Shown here one piece after another: positions 48,654 to 57,931 of a stretch of DNA of 64,000 nt. Every line of letters starts with the position of its first letter. Position 1 is the first letter of the stretch. The notes beneath the pieces were generated by a model. The model searched no databases and was not told where the DNA came from. It saw only the letters and a program-made list of their open reading frames with translations. This DNA is from Pseudomonas quebecensis (GTDB taxonomy: Bacteria; Pseudomonadota; Gammaproteobacteria; Pseudomonadales; Pseudomonadaceae): NCBI RefSeq assembly GCF_026410085.1, contig NZ_CP112866.1:3347001-3411000 (forward strand), in the 5' to 3' direction. Position numbers and translations under genes: made by a program.

Positions 48654-49943
48654 ATGGCTGACAAAAAAGCGCAGTTGATCATCGAGGGCGCAGCCCCCGT
48701 CGAGCTGCCCATTTTAACCGGCACCGTTGGTCCCGATGTTATCGACGTACGGGGCCTGACGGCCACGGGCCGTTTCACGTTCGACCCAGGCTTCATGTCG
48801 ACCGCCTCTTGCGAGTCGAAGATCACCTATATCGACGGCGACAATGGCATCCTGCTGCACCGGGGCTACCCGATCGAGCAACTGGCTGAAAAATCGGACT
48901 ACCTGGAAACCTGCTACCTGCTGCTCAATGGCGAATTGCCAACAGCCGAGCAGAAAGCCCAGTTTGTCAGCACCGTGAAGAACCACACCATGGTTCACGA
49001 GCAGTTGAAGACCTTCTTCAACGGCTTCCGTCGCGACGCCCACCCGATGGCCGTCATGTGCGGCGTGGTCGGCGCCCTGTCGGCCTTCTATCACGACTCC
49101 CTCGACATCAATAACCCGCAGCATCGCGAAATCTCCGCGATCCGCCTGGTTGCCAAGATGCCGACCCTGGCCGCAATGGTTTACAAGTACTCCATGGGCC
49201 AACCCATGATGTACCCGCGCAACGACCTGACGTACGCGGAAAACTTCCTGCACATGATGTTCAACACCCCGTGCGAGATCAAACCGATCAGCCCGGTACT
49301 CGCCAAGGCCATGGACCGGATCTTCATCCTCCACGCCGACCACGAGCAGAACGCCTCCACCTCCACCGTGCGTCTGGCCGGCTCTTCGGGTGCCAACCCG
49401 TTCGCCTGTATCGCCGCCGGTATCGCCGCGCTCTGGGGCCCTGCCCACGGCGGTGCGAACGAAGCCGTGTTGACCATGCTCGATGAAATCGGCGATGTCT
49501 CGAACATCGACACCTTCATCGCCAAGGCCAAGGACAAGAACGATCCGTTCAAGCTGATGGGCTTCGGTCACCGGGTCTACAAGAACCGCGACCCGCGTGC
49601 CACCGTGATGAAGCAGACCTGCGACGAAGTGTTGAAGGAACTGGGCATCAAGAACGACCCGCAACTCGAACTGGCCATGCGCCTGGAAGAGATCGCCCTG
49701 ACCGACCCATACTTCATCGAACGCTCGCTGTACCCGAACGTCGACTTCTACTCGGGGATCATCCTCAAGGCGATCGGCATTCCAACCAGCATGTTCACCG
49801 TGATCTTCGCCCTGGCGCGGACCGTGGGCTGGATCTCCCACTGGAAAGAAATGCTCTCCAGCCCGTACAAGATTGGCCGCCCGCGCCAGCTGTACACCGG
49901 CTACGAGTCGCGTGACATCACCAAGCTGGAAGATCGGCACTAA
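48654..49943 (+). CDS. gltA: Citrate synthase (type II)
   Basis: 429 residues, typical of the hexameric NADH-regulated type of Gram-negative bacteria. Active-site motifs: [46 protein letters not shown] and a late [11 protein letters not shown] with the catalytic Asp nearby. It condenses acetyl-CoA and oxaloacetate. AGGAGG ahead of the ATG is a strong ribosome site. It is divergent from sdhC and ends at a strong terminator. Confidence 0.97.
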   Translation: MADKKAQLIIEGAAPVELPILTGTVGPDVIDVRGLTATGRFTFDPGFMSTASCESKITYIDGDNGILLHRGYPIEQLAEKSDYLETCYLLLNGELPTAEQKAQFVSTVKNHTMVHEQLKTFFNGFRRDAHPMAVMCGVVGALSAFYHDSLDINNPQHREISAIRLVAKMPTLAAMVYKYSMGQPMMYPRNDLTYAENFLHMMFNTPCEIKPISPVLAKAMDRIFILHADHEQNASTSTVRLAGSSGANPFACIAAGIAALWGPAHGGANEAVLTMLDEIGDVSNIDTFIAKAKDKNDPFKLMGFGHRVYKNRDPRATVMKQTCDEVLKELGIKNDPQLELAMRLEEIALTDPYFIERSLYPNVDFYSGIILKAIGIPTSMFTVIFALARTVGWISHWKEMLSSPYKIGRPRQLYTGYESRDITKLEDRH

Positions 49944-49946
49944 ATC

Positions 49947-49993
49947 CCAGCCAGAAAAAACGGCCTCCTGATGAGGCCGTTTTTTTTGGCTGG
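49947..49993 (+). terminator. Terminator of gltA
   Basis: CGGCCTC / GAGGCCG core stem with loop CTGAT, extended by an A6/T-run and an outer CCAGCC/GGCTGG arm. It starts four bases after the stop codon. Confidence 0.9.
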
Positions 49994-50001
49994 AATTTAG
50001 T

Positions 50002-50122
50002 GAGCTGCAAGCTTCCAGCTATAAGCCGCAAGCAAAAAAATACCCCTGTATCTCCACAGGGGTATCTCTCTACACACCACCGCTTCTAACTTACAGCTTG
50101 AGGCTTGCCACTTGCGGCTGCA
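50002..50122. repeat. Inverted AGCTGCAAGCT-type repeats flanking the actP terminator
   Basis: GAGCTGCAAGCTTCCAGCTA and onward to AAGCCGCAAGC (50002-50033) faces TTACAGCTTGAGGCTTGCCA and onward to CTTGCGGCTGCA (50091-50122). The units match those in the sucB-lpdG gap. The actP terminator lies between the arms, so this is a repeat-bounded cassette about 120 bases long. Confidence 0.7.
50034..50064 (-). terminator. Terminator of actP
   Basis: TACCCCTG / CAGGGGTA, an 8-bp stem with an 8-base loop, followed on the minus strand by seven T residues. It lies 59 bases beyond the actP stop. Confidence 0.85.
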
Positions 50123-51781
50123 TCAATGATTCACTGCCCCACTCGCCCCCAGGCCCGTCTGTGAACGCACAAACTGCGGGAAGTACAGCGCACGTTCTTT
50201 CTCTGCCGCCGCCGACTTGTCGGTGATGGAGAAGAACCAGATGCCGATGAACGCGATGATCATCGAGAACAGCGCCGGGTACTCGTACGGGAAGATGGCC
50301 TTTTCATGATGCAGGATCGAGACCCAGATGGTCGGCCCCAGGACCATCAGGCCCACGGCACTGACCAGGCCCAGCCAACCGCCGATCATGGCGCCACGGG
50401 TGGTGAGGTTTTTCCAGTACATGGAAAGCAGCAGCACCGGGAAGTTACAGCTGGCGGCTATGGAGAACGCCAGGCCCACCATGAACGCAATGTTCTGACT
50501 TTCGAACAGGATACCCAGGCCGATCGCCAACACACCCAGGGCCACGGTGGTGATCTTCGACACACGAATCTCATCTTTCTCGTTGGCCTTGCCTTTCTTG
50601 ATCACGCTGGCATACAGGTCGTGAGACACCGCCGATGCGCCCGCCAGGGTCAAACCGGCCACCACCGCCAGGATAGTGGCAAATGCCACGGCCGAGATGA
50701 AGCCCAGGAAGATACTGCCACCCACCGCGTTGGCCAGGTGCACCGCCGCCATGTTGTTACCGCCCAGCAAGGCGCCTGCAGCATCCTTGAATGCCGGATT
50801 GGTGCTGACCAGCAGGATCGCGCCGAAGCCGATGATAAAGGTCAGGATATAGAAGTAGCCGATAAAGCCCGTGGCATACAGCACGCTCTTGCGCGCTTCC
50901 TTGGCGTCGCTCACCGTGAAGAAGCGCATCAGGATATGCGGCAGGCCGGCGGTGCCGAACATCAGCGCCAGGCCCAGGGAGAATGCGGAGACAGGGTCTT
51001 TCACCAGGCCGCCGGGGCTCATGATCGCCTCACCTTTAGGGTGAACCTTGATCGCCTCGGAGAACAGCGTGTTGAAATCGAAGTTGACGTGCTTCATTAC
51101 CATCAGCGCCATGAACGAGGCACCCGACAGCAACAGCACCGCCTTGATGATCTGCACCCAAGTGGTCGCGAGCATGCCGCCGAACAGCACGTACAGGCAC
51201 ATCAGGATACCCACCAGGATCACCGCCACATGGTAGTCCAGGCCGAACAGCAGCTGGATCAGCTTGCCCGCCCCCACCATCTGTGCGATCAGGTAGAACG
51301 CCACCACCACCAGCGAACCACAGGCCGACAGGCTGCGGATCTGGGTCTGGCCCAGGCGGTAGGACGCCACGTCAGCAAAGGTGTATTTGCCCAGGTTACG
51401 CAGGCGCTCGGCGATCAGGAACAAAATGATCGGCCAGCCCACCAGGAAGCCGATCGAGTAGATCAGCCCGTCGTAGCCAGACGTGAACACCAGCGCGGAG
51501 ATCCCCAGGAACGAGGCCGCCGACATGTAGTCACCGGCGATCGCCAGGCCGTTCTGGAAACCGGTGATCTTGCCGCCGGCCGCGTAGTAGTCGGCCGCCG
51601 ACTTGTTGCGCTTGGAGGCCCAGTAGGTAATGCATAGGGTTGCACCGACGAAGACCACAAACATCACGATGGCCGAGACGTTCAGCGGTTGCTTGTGCAC
51701 TTCACCGGTCAATGCGTCGGCCGCCCACAGGGCGGGAGCAAAAAGCGAAGCGCCGAATACTGCCAGTAGACGACGGATCAT
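50123..51781 (-). CDS. actP: Cation/acetate symporter ActP
   Basis: 552 residues, with a cleavable-looking N-terminus ([16 protein letters not shown]) and about 13 membrane helices. [20 protein letters not shown] and [11 protein letters not shown] belong to the sodium:solute symporter signature, and [20 protein letters not shown] is typical of ActP. It imports acetate and other short monocarboxylates with a cation. A four-base overlap with the upstream DUF485 gene (yjcH) matches the usual yjcH-actP operon. Its product would supply acetate for acetyl-CoA and the TCA genes nearby. Confidence 0.93.
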   Translation of the reverse strand: MIRRLLAVFGASLFAPALWAADALTGEVHKQPLNVSAIVMFVVFVGATLCITYWASKRNKSAADYYAAGGKITGFQNGLAIAGDYMSAASFLGISALVFTSGYDGLIYSIGFLVGWPIILFLIAERLRNLGKYTFADVASYRLGQTQIRSLSACGSLVVVAFYLIAQMVGAGKLIQLLFGLDYHVAVILVGILMCLYVLFGGMLATTWVQIIKAVLLLSGASFMALMVMKHVNFDFNTLFSEAIKVHPKGEAIMSPGGLVKDPVSAFSLGLALMFGTAGLPHILMRFFTVSDAKEARKSVLYATGFIGYFYILTFIIGFGAILLVSTNPAFKDAAGALLGGNNMAAVHLANAVGGSIFLGFISAVAFATILAVVAGLTLAGASAVSHDLYASVIKKGKANEKDEIRVSKITTVALGVLAIGLGILFESQNIAFMVGLAFSIAASCNFPVLLLSMYWKNLTTRGAMIGGWLGLVSAVGLMVLGPTIWVSILHHEKAIFPYEYPALFSMIIAFIGIWFFSITDKSAAAEKERALYFPQFVRSQTGLGASGAVNH

Positions 51782-52089
51782 TGCGCAGCCTCCTTGAGAA
51801 TCGCATTGTTCAGGTCGTCAAACTCGCCATTGGCCCGACGCACATAGATGGCGGTGAGGACGAAGGCGGAGACGATCAACCCGACACCCAGGGGAATGCC
51901 CCAGGTAATCGACGAACCAGGGCTGAGTTTGGCCCCCAGCACTTGAGGCCCGTAGGCGATCAACAGGATGAAACCGGAGTAGAGCCCTAGCATGATGGCC
52001 GAGAGAATCCAGGCGAATCGCTCCCTTTTCCTCACCAGCTCCTTGAAGCGCGGGCTGTTTTGAATCGATAGGTAAATGCTGTCGTTCAT
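51778..52089 (-). CDS. yjcH: DUF485 inner-membrane protein YjcH
   Basis: 103 residues. [20 protein letters not shown] is the DUF485 entry motif, followed by two membrane helices (about 27-48 and 62-85). The family nearly always precedes actP and is thought to assist or regulate the symporter; its own activity is unknown. Its stop overlaps the actP start by four bases. Confidence 0.9.
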   Translation of the reverse strand: MNDSIYLSIQNSPRFKELVRKRERFAWILSAIMLGLYSGFILLIAYGPQVLGAKLSPGSSITWGIPLGVGLIVSAFVLTAIYVRRANGEFDDLNNAILKEAAQ

Positions 52090-52238
52090 TGTTTTTATCC
52101 TCGCAGCACAGCTTTTTTATTATTGGAACGTAGCCACTGTATGCGGCTCTGGAACAGGTTCCAGACGACCTTAGTAGTAGATCGAGTGTAGCGAGGGATT
52201 GGCGGCGCGAATGAAGATTTGCAGGAAACAGAAATTAA

Positions 52239-52327
52239 TGTGGGAGAGGGCTTGCCCCCGATGGCGTTGAGTCAGTCAGATCACTGACAACTGACACTCC
52301 GCTATCGGTGGCAAGCCCTCTCCCACA
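52239..52327. repeat. REP doublet (REPIN)
   Basis: TGTGGGAGAGGGCTTGCCCC at 52239 and the inverted GGCAAGCCCTCTCCCACA ending at 52327. The 41 bases between contain GTCAGTCAGATCACTGAC, which forms a further small hairpin. It lies between yjcH and the betaine-binding gene. Confidence 0.85.
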
Positions 52328-52352
52328 GGGGTTGTATCAAGACATCGGGGGG

Positions 52353-53204
52353 TTACTTACCGGTCCACTCGGCAACGCGCTCAGGGTGCTTGGCGACCCA
52401 ATCCTTGGCCGCGGCGTCAGGCTTGGCGCCCTCCTGGATGGCGAGCATGACTTCGCCGATTTCATCCTTGGAGGCCCATTGGAATTTTTTTAGGAAGGCC
52501 GCAACTTCCGGCGCTTTAGCCTCCAGGCCTTTGCTGCCGATGCTGTTGACGGTTTCAGCCGCGCCATAAACGCCTTTTGGATCGTCAAGGAAGCGCAGTT
52601 TCCACTTGGCGAACATCCAGTGCGGCACCCAACCGGTAACGGCAATGGATTCCTGCTTGTCTTCGGCACGAGTCAACTCGGCGATCATCGCCGCGCCCGA
52701 GCTGGCCTGCAGTTTGTAATCGAGGCCGTACTGCTTGATGGCTTCGTCAGTCTTGAGCATCACGCCTGAACCGGCATCGATGCCGACGATCTTGTTCTTG
52801 AAGGTGGTATCGGTCTTGAGGTCCTCAATGGACTTGGCCTTGACGTACTCCGGCACAATCAAGCCGATCTTGGCGTCCTTGAAGTTGGGGCCGTAATCGA
52901 CCACTTTGTCCTTGTTCTTGGCCCAGTACTCGCCGTGGGTCACCGGCAACCAGGCCGAGAGCATCGCGTCGAGCTTGCCGGTGGCCACGCCCTGCCACAT
53001 GATCCCGGTGGCGACCGCCTGCAGTTTCACGTCATAACCGAGCTTCTCTTTGATCACCTCAGCCGCCACATGGGTGGTGGCAACGCTGTCGGACCAACCG
53101 TCCACGTAGCCGATGCTCAGGGTTTTGCTGTCGGCGCTGGCCAGTGTGGAGCTCATCGCAACCACCAGAGTGGCAGCTGCGCCCAAGAGTCGTCGCATCT
53201 TCAT
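52353..53204 (-). CDS. betX: Glycine betaine-type substrate-binding protein (BetX-like)
   Basis: 283 residues from ATG 53204 (GGGGAAG upstream). A signal peptide ends near TLASA-DSK. The mature protein is an OpuAC-type (PF04069) binding protein: LSIGYVDGWSDSVATTHVAA, ATGIMWQGVATGKLDAML, SAWLPVTHGEYWAKNKDK and VTGWVPHWMFAKW supply the tryptophans that cage quaternary amines. No permease or ATPase gene is adjacent. Orphan proteins of this type (CaiX, BetX) in Pseudomonas share the CbcWV transporter. Position beside yjcH-actP matches PA3236 (BetX) as I recall it. The ligand is inferred. Confidence 0.8.
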   Translation of the reverse strand: MKMRRLLGAAATLVVAMSSTLASADSKTLSIGYVDGWSDSVATTHVAAEVIKEKLGYDVKLQAVATGIMWQGVATGKLDAMLSAWLPVTHGEYWAKNKDKVVDYGPNFKDAKIGLIVPEYVKAKSIEDLKTDTTFKNKIVGIDAGSGVMLKTDEAIKQYGLDYKLQASSGAAMIAELTRAEDKQESIAVTGWVPHWMFAKWKLRFLDDPKGVYGAAETVNSIGSKGLEAKAPEVAAFLKKFQWASKDEIGEVMLAIQEGAKPDAAAKDWVAKHPERVAEWTGK

Positions 53205-53421
53205 CGTACTTCCCCGAAAGTGCTGCGCCCGGCGAATGCCGAGCGACGTCAACCTGTTGTTATGTGGTGCACCGCGCCCCCTTCACGCGCTGAATCCGGC
53301 TGCTGATCCATCAGTGGAGTGCTGACACTTGGATCATCGGCCTGCAGCATCCATCGACCTGCTCTGTCAGCGACCTCGTACAAGCAGGAAACGACATCAC
53401 ATAGCCAGTAGGACGCTTTAC

Positions 53422-53435
53422 TGAACGCTCGTTCA
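53422..53435. promoter_or_regulatory. TetR-type palindromic operator candidate
   Basis: TGAACG CT CGTTCA, a perfect 14-base inverted repeat between divergent betX and the GH17 gene. TGAACGnnCGTTCA-like sites are typical of TetR-family repressors. It is about 100 bases from the GH17 start and 220 from betX. The rest of the 331-base gap holds one leader hairpin and no gene that I can see. Confidence 0.45.
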
Positions 53436-53466
53436 AAAACCCGCCCGAACTTTGCATGTCAAAATC

Positions 53467-53489
53467 GTGCGGCTCCCCTTGAGCCGCAC
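53467..53489 (+). other. Hairpin in the GH17 gene leader
   Basis: GTGCGGCT CCCCTTG AGCCGCAC: an 8-bp GC-rich stem, 47 bases before the GH17 start, followed by ATTTGC. It could be an mRNA-stabilising or attenuating structure. Confidence 0.4.
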
Positions 53490-53535
53490 ATTTGCAGGTA
53501 AGATGCGCGCCTTTGCTCTCCCAGATAAGCCGACC

Positions 53536-55089
53536 ATGCCCGCGACTGCCCGCTTCCCTGCCCTGCCCTATGTGTTCGCCCTGTTTTTCGGCCTGCTGGC
53601 TCTTATCGGCTATTGGTACGGCCTCGGCCGCCCCGTGGTGTTGCCGGATGTCGCCAGTGCCAGTCACAAGTTGCAATGTGCGTCCTACACGCCATTCGAC
53701 AAGGACCAATCCCCCTTCGACCAGCCGTTCACACTGCGCCCGGCGCGCATGGACGCCGACCTGGCCCTGCTGGCCACGCGCTTCGAATGCATTCGCACCT
53801 ACTCCATGACCGGTCTGGAAGGCTTGCCGGCCCTAGCGCGCAAACACGGCCTGAAGCTGATGATCGGCGCCTGGGTCAGCAGCGACCCGCTGGCCACCGC
53901 AAAGGAAATCGACCTGCTGATCGCGTCGGCGAACGCCAACCCGGATGTGGTCAGCGCCGTGATCGTCGGCAACGAGGCGCTGCTGCGCAAGGAAGTCACC
54001 GCCGGGCAACTGGTGAAGCTGATCCAGAAAGTCAAAAGCCAGATCCGGCAGCCGGTCACCTACGCCGACGTCTGGGAATTCTGGCTGCAACACCCGGAAA
54101 TCGCCCCGGCCGTGGATTTCCTGACCATTCACCTGCTGCCCTATTGGGAAGACGACCCGTCCGGCATCGACCAGGCACTCCAGCATGTGGGCGACGTACG
54201 GCAGACGTTCGGCAACAAATTTGCGCCCAAAGACGTGCTGATCGGTGAAACCGGCTGGCCGAGCGAAGGCCGCCAGCGCGAAACGGCGCTGCCGAGCCGG
54301 GTCAACGAGGCCAAGTTCATGCGCGGTTTCGTGGCCATGGCCGAAGCCAACGGCTGGCACTACAACCTGATCGAAGCGTTCGACCAACCCTGGAAACGCG
54401 CCAGTGAGGGCGCCGTGGGCGGCTATTGGGGCCTGTTCGATGCCGATCGCCAGGACAAGGGCATCCTTGCCGGCCCGGTCAGTAATGTGCCGTACTGGCC
54501 ACTGTGGCTGGGCGTAGGCGGTGTGATCCTGCTGGGTACGTTGGTACTCGGCGGACGTGTTCGCAGCACCCGCGCTGCGCTGGCCCTGCCGTTGCTGGGG
54601 GCCGTGGCGGCGTGCTCGATAGGCAGCTGGGCCGAGCTGACCCGCCTGACTGCACGCTTCAACGATGAATGGGTATGGGCCGGCCTGCTGATAGCGCTCA
54701 ATCTGCTGGTACTGGCCCATGCCGCATTGGCCCTGAGCCCTCGCGAGGGGTGGCGCGAGCGCGCGTTCAACTGGCTGGAACGCCGCGCGGGCTGGTGGGT
54801 GGCGCTCGCCGGCTTTGCTGGCGCAGTGATGATGCTGGCGCTGGTATTCGACCCGCGCTACCGCAGTTTTCCCAGCGCCGCACTGGTGTTGCCGGCGCTG
54901 GTGTACCTGGTGCGCCCGGTCACCGGCCCGCGTCGAGAGATTGCGCTGCTCACCTTCATTATCGGCGCCGGCATTGCGCCGCAGTTGTACCGTGAAGGTT
55001 TGCTGAACCAGCAGGCGTGGGGTTGGGCAGTGGTCAGCGGGTTGATGGTGGTTGCGTTGTGGCGCTGCCTGCGGATGCGCAGGGCTTAA
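53536..55089 (+). CDS. GH17-type beta-glucan transglycosylase, membrane-bound
   Basis: 517 residues from ATG 53536. One N-terminal helix (about 10-30) is followed by a GH17 catalytic domain (about 45-330): SYTPFDKDQSPF, IRTYSM, acid/base Glu in VIVGNEALLRKE and nucleophile Glu in LIGETGWPSEG. After it come six or seven membrane helices to the C-terminus. Proteins of this build (NdvC-like; Pseudomonas and Bradyrhizobium beta-glucosyltransferases) remodel beta-(1-3)/(1-6)-glucans in the periplasm without nucleotide sugars. It stands alone in the window; the product glucan in this organism is unknown. Confidence 0.83.
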   Translation: MPATARFPALPYVFALFFGLLALIGYWYGLGRPVVLPDVASASHKLQCASYTPFDKDQSPFDQPFTLRPARMDADLALLATRFECIRTYSMTGLEGLPALARKHGLKLMIGAWVSSDPLATAKEIDLLIASANANPDVVSAVIVGNEALLRKEVTAGQLVKLIQKVKSQIRQPVTYADVWEFWLQHPEIAPAVDFLTIHLLPYWEDDPSGIDQALQHVGDVRQTFGNKFAPKDVLIGETGWPSEGRQRETALPSRVNEAKFMRGFVAMAEANGWHYNLIEAFDQPWKRASEGAVGGYWGLFDADRQDKGILAGPVSNVPYWPLWLGVGGVILLGTLVLGGRVRSTRAALALPLLGAVAACSIGSWAELTRLTARFNDEWVWAGLLIALNLLVLAHAALALSPREGWRERAFNWLERRAGWWVALAGFAGAVMMLALVFDPRYRSFPSAALVLPALVYLVRPVTGPRREIALLTFIIGAGIAPQLYREGLLNQQAWGWAVVSGLMVVALWRCLRMRRA

Positions 55090-55096
55090 GACTGCT

Positions 55097-55186
55097 ATCG
55101 GGGGCAAGCCCCCTCTCGCAGTTGATCGGGTTTACACATTTCCAATTGTGAATACCGGCAAATGTGGGAGGGGGCTTGCCGCCGAT
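55097..55186. repeat. REP doublet (REPIN)
   Basis: ATCGGGGGCAAGCCCCCTCT at 55097 and inverted TGTGGGAGGGGGCTTGCCGC from 55163, with about 42 bases between. It separates the GH17 gene from the small membrane protein gene. Confidence 0.85.
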
Positions 55187-55194
55187 TGGCCGGA

Positions 55195-55563
55195 TCAAAC
55201 GCCCCGAGGCTGCCTGACCAACCGCAACCCCGCAATCACCACCGCAAACACCGCAAAGGTGGTGTTGTACAACGCGAGCGCCGGCAGCCCGAACACCAGC
55301 GCCGCTACCGCCAGGCCCCAGCCAGTGCGGCCCGCTACGAAAAATGCGAGCACCGAGGTCACCAGCGCCGCCCAGCCCAGAACTTTGAAATGGATCATCA
55401 AGCCCAGGTTCGAGCGCAGCTGGCATTCCCAGCGACTGGCCTCGTCAACGCAAATACCGACCCACCGGCCATCCTCCATAAACCCGTAACGCGCGGCATA
55501 GCTGGCAGCCAGCCAAAGTGGCAAGGCAATAAGCAGCAAAATCAATGGCAAACGACGGGACAT
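55195..55563 (-). CDS. Small membrane protein of unknown function
   Basis: 122 residues; GGAG six bases before the ATG supports the start. Hydrophobic helices at about 5-22, 55-75, 80-98 and 100-115, with a hydrophilic loop containing two cysteines (GICVDEASRWECQ) that may pair in the periplasm. I do not recognise the family. It faces the GH17 gene across a REPIN and diverges from the secreted hydrolase gene. The 236-base gap on its upstream side shows no other feature. Confidence 0.65.
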   Translation of the reverse strand: MSRRLPLILLLIALPLWLAASYAARYGFMEDGRWVGICVDEASRWECQLRSNLGLMIHFKVLGWAALVTSVLAFFVAGRTGWGLAVAALVFGLPALALYNTTFAVFAVVIAGLRLVRQPRGV

Positions 55564-55799
55564 GGAGGACTCCGATAGGCAAAAACGGCGCTCAGCTTAA
55601 TGCGCCGACGGCCGTTAGCAAGGTACATACACACAATTAGTATTCACCCGGACGTTGCAGAGTGTATCTTCTGGCGACTATTACCCCGATTCCGACGTTT
55701 TTTTCCGACTTTTCGCACTGAGTGCTGGCACTTCGGTGGTACGGCGGTGGTCATAGCCTGCGAACTTCATTCAGCACGTTTCCTCTTAGGGATTAAGTC

Positions 55800-57098
55800 A
55801 TGCTCCGTTCCTTGCGCTGTGCTGCCTTACTGGGCAGCCTTTTTTTGAGTGCGTCAGCACTGGCCGTCGACATCGACCAAGCCAGCTATGGCTACCCTTT
55901 GACCAACCCGTTCGAAGCGACCATTGCCACGACGCCGCCGGACCTTCGGCCTACGCTGCCGACCGACGACCAGATCAACCAATCCGACTACACCCTGAAC
56001 ATGCGCCCCGAGCGCGAGTTCAGCCTGCCGGACAACTTCTGGGCGGTGAAGAAACTCACGTATCGCATCGCCAAGCAAGACCGCGCCGCGCCGCTGATCT
56101 TCCTGATCGCGGGCACCGGCGCGCGCTATGACAGCAGCCTCAACGAGTACTTGAAAAAGCTGTATTACCAGGCCGGCTACCACGTGGTGCAATTGTCGTC
56201 GCCCACCAGTTTCGACTTCATCAGCGCTGCCTCGCGCTTCGCCACCCCAGGCATCACCCAGGAAGACGCCGAGGACATGTACCGCGTAATGCAGGCGGTG
56301 CGCGCGCAGAACGCTTCGTTGCCGGTCACCGACTTCTACCTCACCGGCTACAGCCTCGGTGCCCTGGATGCGGCCTTCGTCAGCAAACTGGACGAGACCC
56401 GTCGCAGCTTCAACTTCAAGAAAGTGCTGCTGCTCAACCCGCCGGTCAACCTGTACACCTCGATCACCAACCTCGACAAGCTGGTCCAGACCGAGGTCAA
56501 GGGCATCAACAACACCACAACGTTCTATGAGCTGGTGCTGAACAAGCTGACCCGTTACTTCCAGCAAAAGGGCTATATCGACCTTAACGACGCCCTGCTC
56601 TACGACTTCCAGCAATCCAAGCAGCACCTGACCAATGAACAAATGGCCATGCTGATCGGCACCTCGTTCCGCTTCTCCGCGGCCGATATCGCCTTTACCT
56701 CGGACCTGATCAACCGCCGCGGCCTGATCATTCCGCCGAAGTACCCGATCACCGAAGGCACCAGCCTTACACCGTTCCTCAAGCGCGCACTGCAATGCGA
56801 TTTCGACTGCTACCTCACCGAACAAGTGATCCCGATGTGGCGCGCGCGCTCCGACGGCGGCAGCCTGCTGCAGCTGGTCGACCAGGTCAGCCTGTATGCG
56901 CTCAAGGATTATCTGCACGCCAGCCCGAAAATCGCCGTCATGCACAACGCCGACGACGTGATCCTGGGCCCGGGCGACCTGGGCTTCCTGCGTAAAACCT
57001 TCGGCGATCGCTTGACCGTCTACCCACTGGGCGGCCACTGCGGCAACCTCAATTACCGCGTCAACGCCGACGCCATGCTGGAGTTCTTCCGTGGCTAA
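55800..57098 (+). CDS. Exported alpha/beta hydrolase-like protein (PA3238-like)
   Basis: 432 residues. The signal peptide ends near ASALA-VDID. PLIFLIAGTGARYDSSL is an oxyanion-like region, FYLTGYSLGALDA has the nucleophile elbow with Ser185, HNADDVILGPGD provides an acidic residue, and GGHCGNLNYR a late histidine. It is thus a probable periplasmic lipase/esterase-type enzyme. Relatives have been mislabelled as serine/threonine kinases; I see no kinase motif. The downstream MlaA-like gene begins inside its last codons (8-base overlap), so the two are functionally linked. The substrate is unknown; a lipid is suggested by the partner. Confidence 0.75.
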   Translation: MLRSLRCAALLGSLFLSASALAVDIDQASYGYPLTNPFEATIATTPPDLRPTLPTDDQINQSDYTLNMRPEREFSLPDNFWAVKKLTYRIAKQDRAAPLIFLIAGTGARYDSSLNEYLKKLYYQAGYHVVQLSSPTSFDFISAASRFATPGITQEDAEDMYRVMQAVRAQNASLPVTDFYLTGYSLGALDAAFVSKLDETRRSFNFKKVLLLNPPVNLYTSITNLDKLVQTEVKGINNTTTFYELVLNKLTRYFQQKGYIDLNDALLYDFQQSKQHLTNEQMAMLIGTSFRFSAADIAFTSDLINRRGLIIPPKYPITEGTSLTPFLKRALQCDFDCYLTEQVIPMWRARSDGGSLLQLVDQVSLYALKDYLHASPKIAVMHNADDVILGPGDLGFLRKTFGDRLTVYPLGGHCGNLNYRVNADAMLEFFRG

Positions 57099-57879
57099 AT
57101 ATCTTCTGCTGCTCGCCGCCCTGATGTGCGCAGGCGTGGCCAATGCCGACAACAGCAAGGCTCACGAGCCGACGCAATTGGGCGATGACGGTTTCAAACA
57201 ACCGCTGACCAAGCTCAAGTTCAATCCGGGCCTGGACCAGCGCGAGTTCGAACGCTCCTCGCTCACCGCACTTAACGTGTATGACCCGCTGGAGTCGTGG
57301 AACCGCCGCGTTTATCACTTCAACTACCGCTTCGACCAGTGGGTGTTCCTGCCGGTGGTCAACGGCTACACCTACGTCACCCCAAGCTTCCTGCGCACTG
57401 GTGTGAGTAACTTCTTCAACAACCTGGGCGATGTGCCCAACCTGATGAACAGCCTGTTGCAACTCAAGGGGCATCGCTCGCTGGAGACCACCGGGCGCCT
57501 GCTGGTCAACACCACCATCGGTATCGCCGGCTTGTGGGACCCGGCCACCGCCATGGGCCTGCCGCGCCAGAGCGAAGACTTCGGCCAGACCCTGGGCTTC
57601 TACGGCGTGCCGGGCGGCGCCTACCTGGTGCTGCCGATCTTCGGCCCGTCGAACCTGCGTGACACCACCGGCTTGCTGGTGGACTACACCGCCGAGTCGC
57701 AGATCAACTTCCTCAATGTCTCCGAGGTCAGCTCCAACCACCCGGAGATCTGGGCCCTGCGCGCGGTGGATAAGCGCTACCAGACCAGCTTCCGCTACGG
57801 TCAGATGAACTCACCCTTCGAATATGAAAAGGTGCGCTATATCTATACCGAATCGCGCAAGTTGCAGATCGCGGAATAA
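57091..57879 (+). CDS. MlaA (VacJ)-family protein lacking a canonical lipobox
   Basis: 262 residues from GTG 57091, overlapping the hydrolase gene by eight bases. The MlaA core is clear: YDPLESWNRRVYHFNYRFDQ, FFNNLGDVPNLMNSLLQLKG and DFGQTLGFYGVPGGAYLVLP. MlaA forms the outer-membrane end of the phospholipid-return system. Usual MlaA proteins are lipoproteins. Here the N-terminus (LLLLAALMCAGVANA-DN) has a cysteine preceded by Ala-Leu-Met, not a lipobox, so cleavage by signal peptidase I is more likely. No mlaBCDEF genes are adjacent. It is probably a paralogue of the main MlaA with a role tied to the hydrolase. Confidence 0.85.
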   Translation: MAKYLLLLAALMCAGVANADNSKAHEPTQLGDDGFKQPLTKLKFNPGLDQREFERSSLTALNVYDPLESWNRRVYHFNYRFDQWVFLPVVNGYTYVTPSFLRTGVSNFFNNLGDVPNLMNSLLQLKGHRSLETTGRLLVNTTIGIAGLWDPATAMGLPRQSEDFGQTLGFYGVPGGAYLVLPIFGPSNLRDTTGLLVDYTAESQINFLNVSEVSSNHPEIWALRAVDKRYQTSFRYGQMNSPFEYEKVRYIYTESRKLQIAE

Positions 57880-57887
57880 ATAACGCT

Positions 57888-57923
57888 CACAAAAAAGGCC
57901 ATTCATGAATGGCCTTTTTTGTG
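57888..57923. terminator. Bidirectional terminator, 36-base perfect palindrome
   Basis: CACAAAAAAGGCCATTCA followed directly by its exact complement. The A and T tracts on both sides let it end both the MlaA-like gene (plus) and the convergent DUF808 gene (minus). Confidence 0.88.
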
Positions 57924-57931
57924 CCTGCGAT

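Noticed and set aside
55800..57098. Serine/threonine protein kinase, a label I recall for relatives
   Set aside because: No kinase glycine loop, HRD or DFG motif is present; the GYSLGA elbow and late histidine point to an alpha/beta hydrolase.
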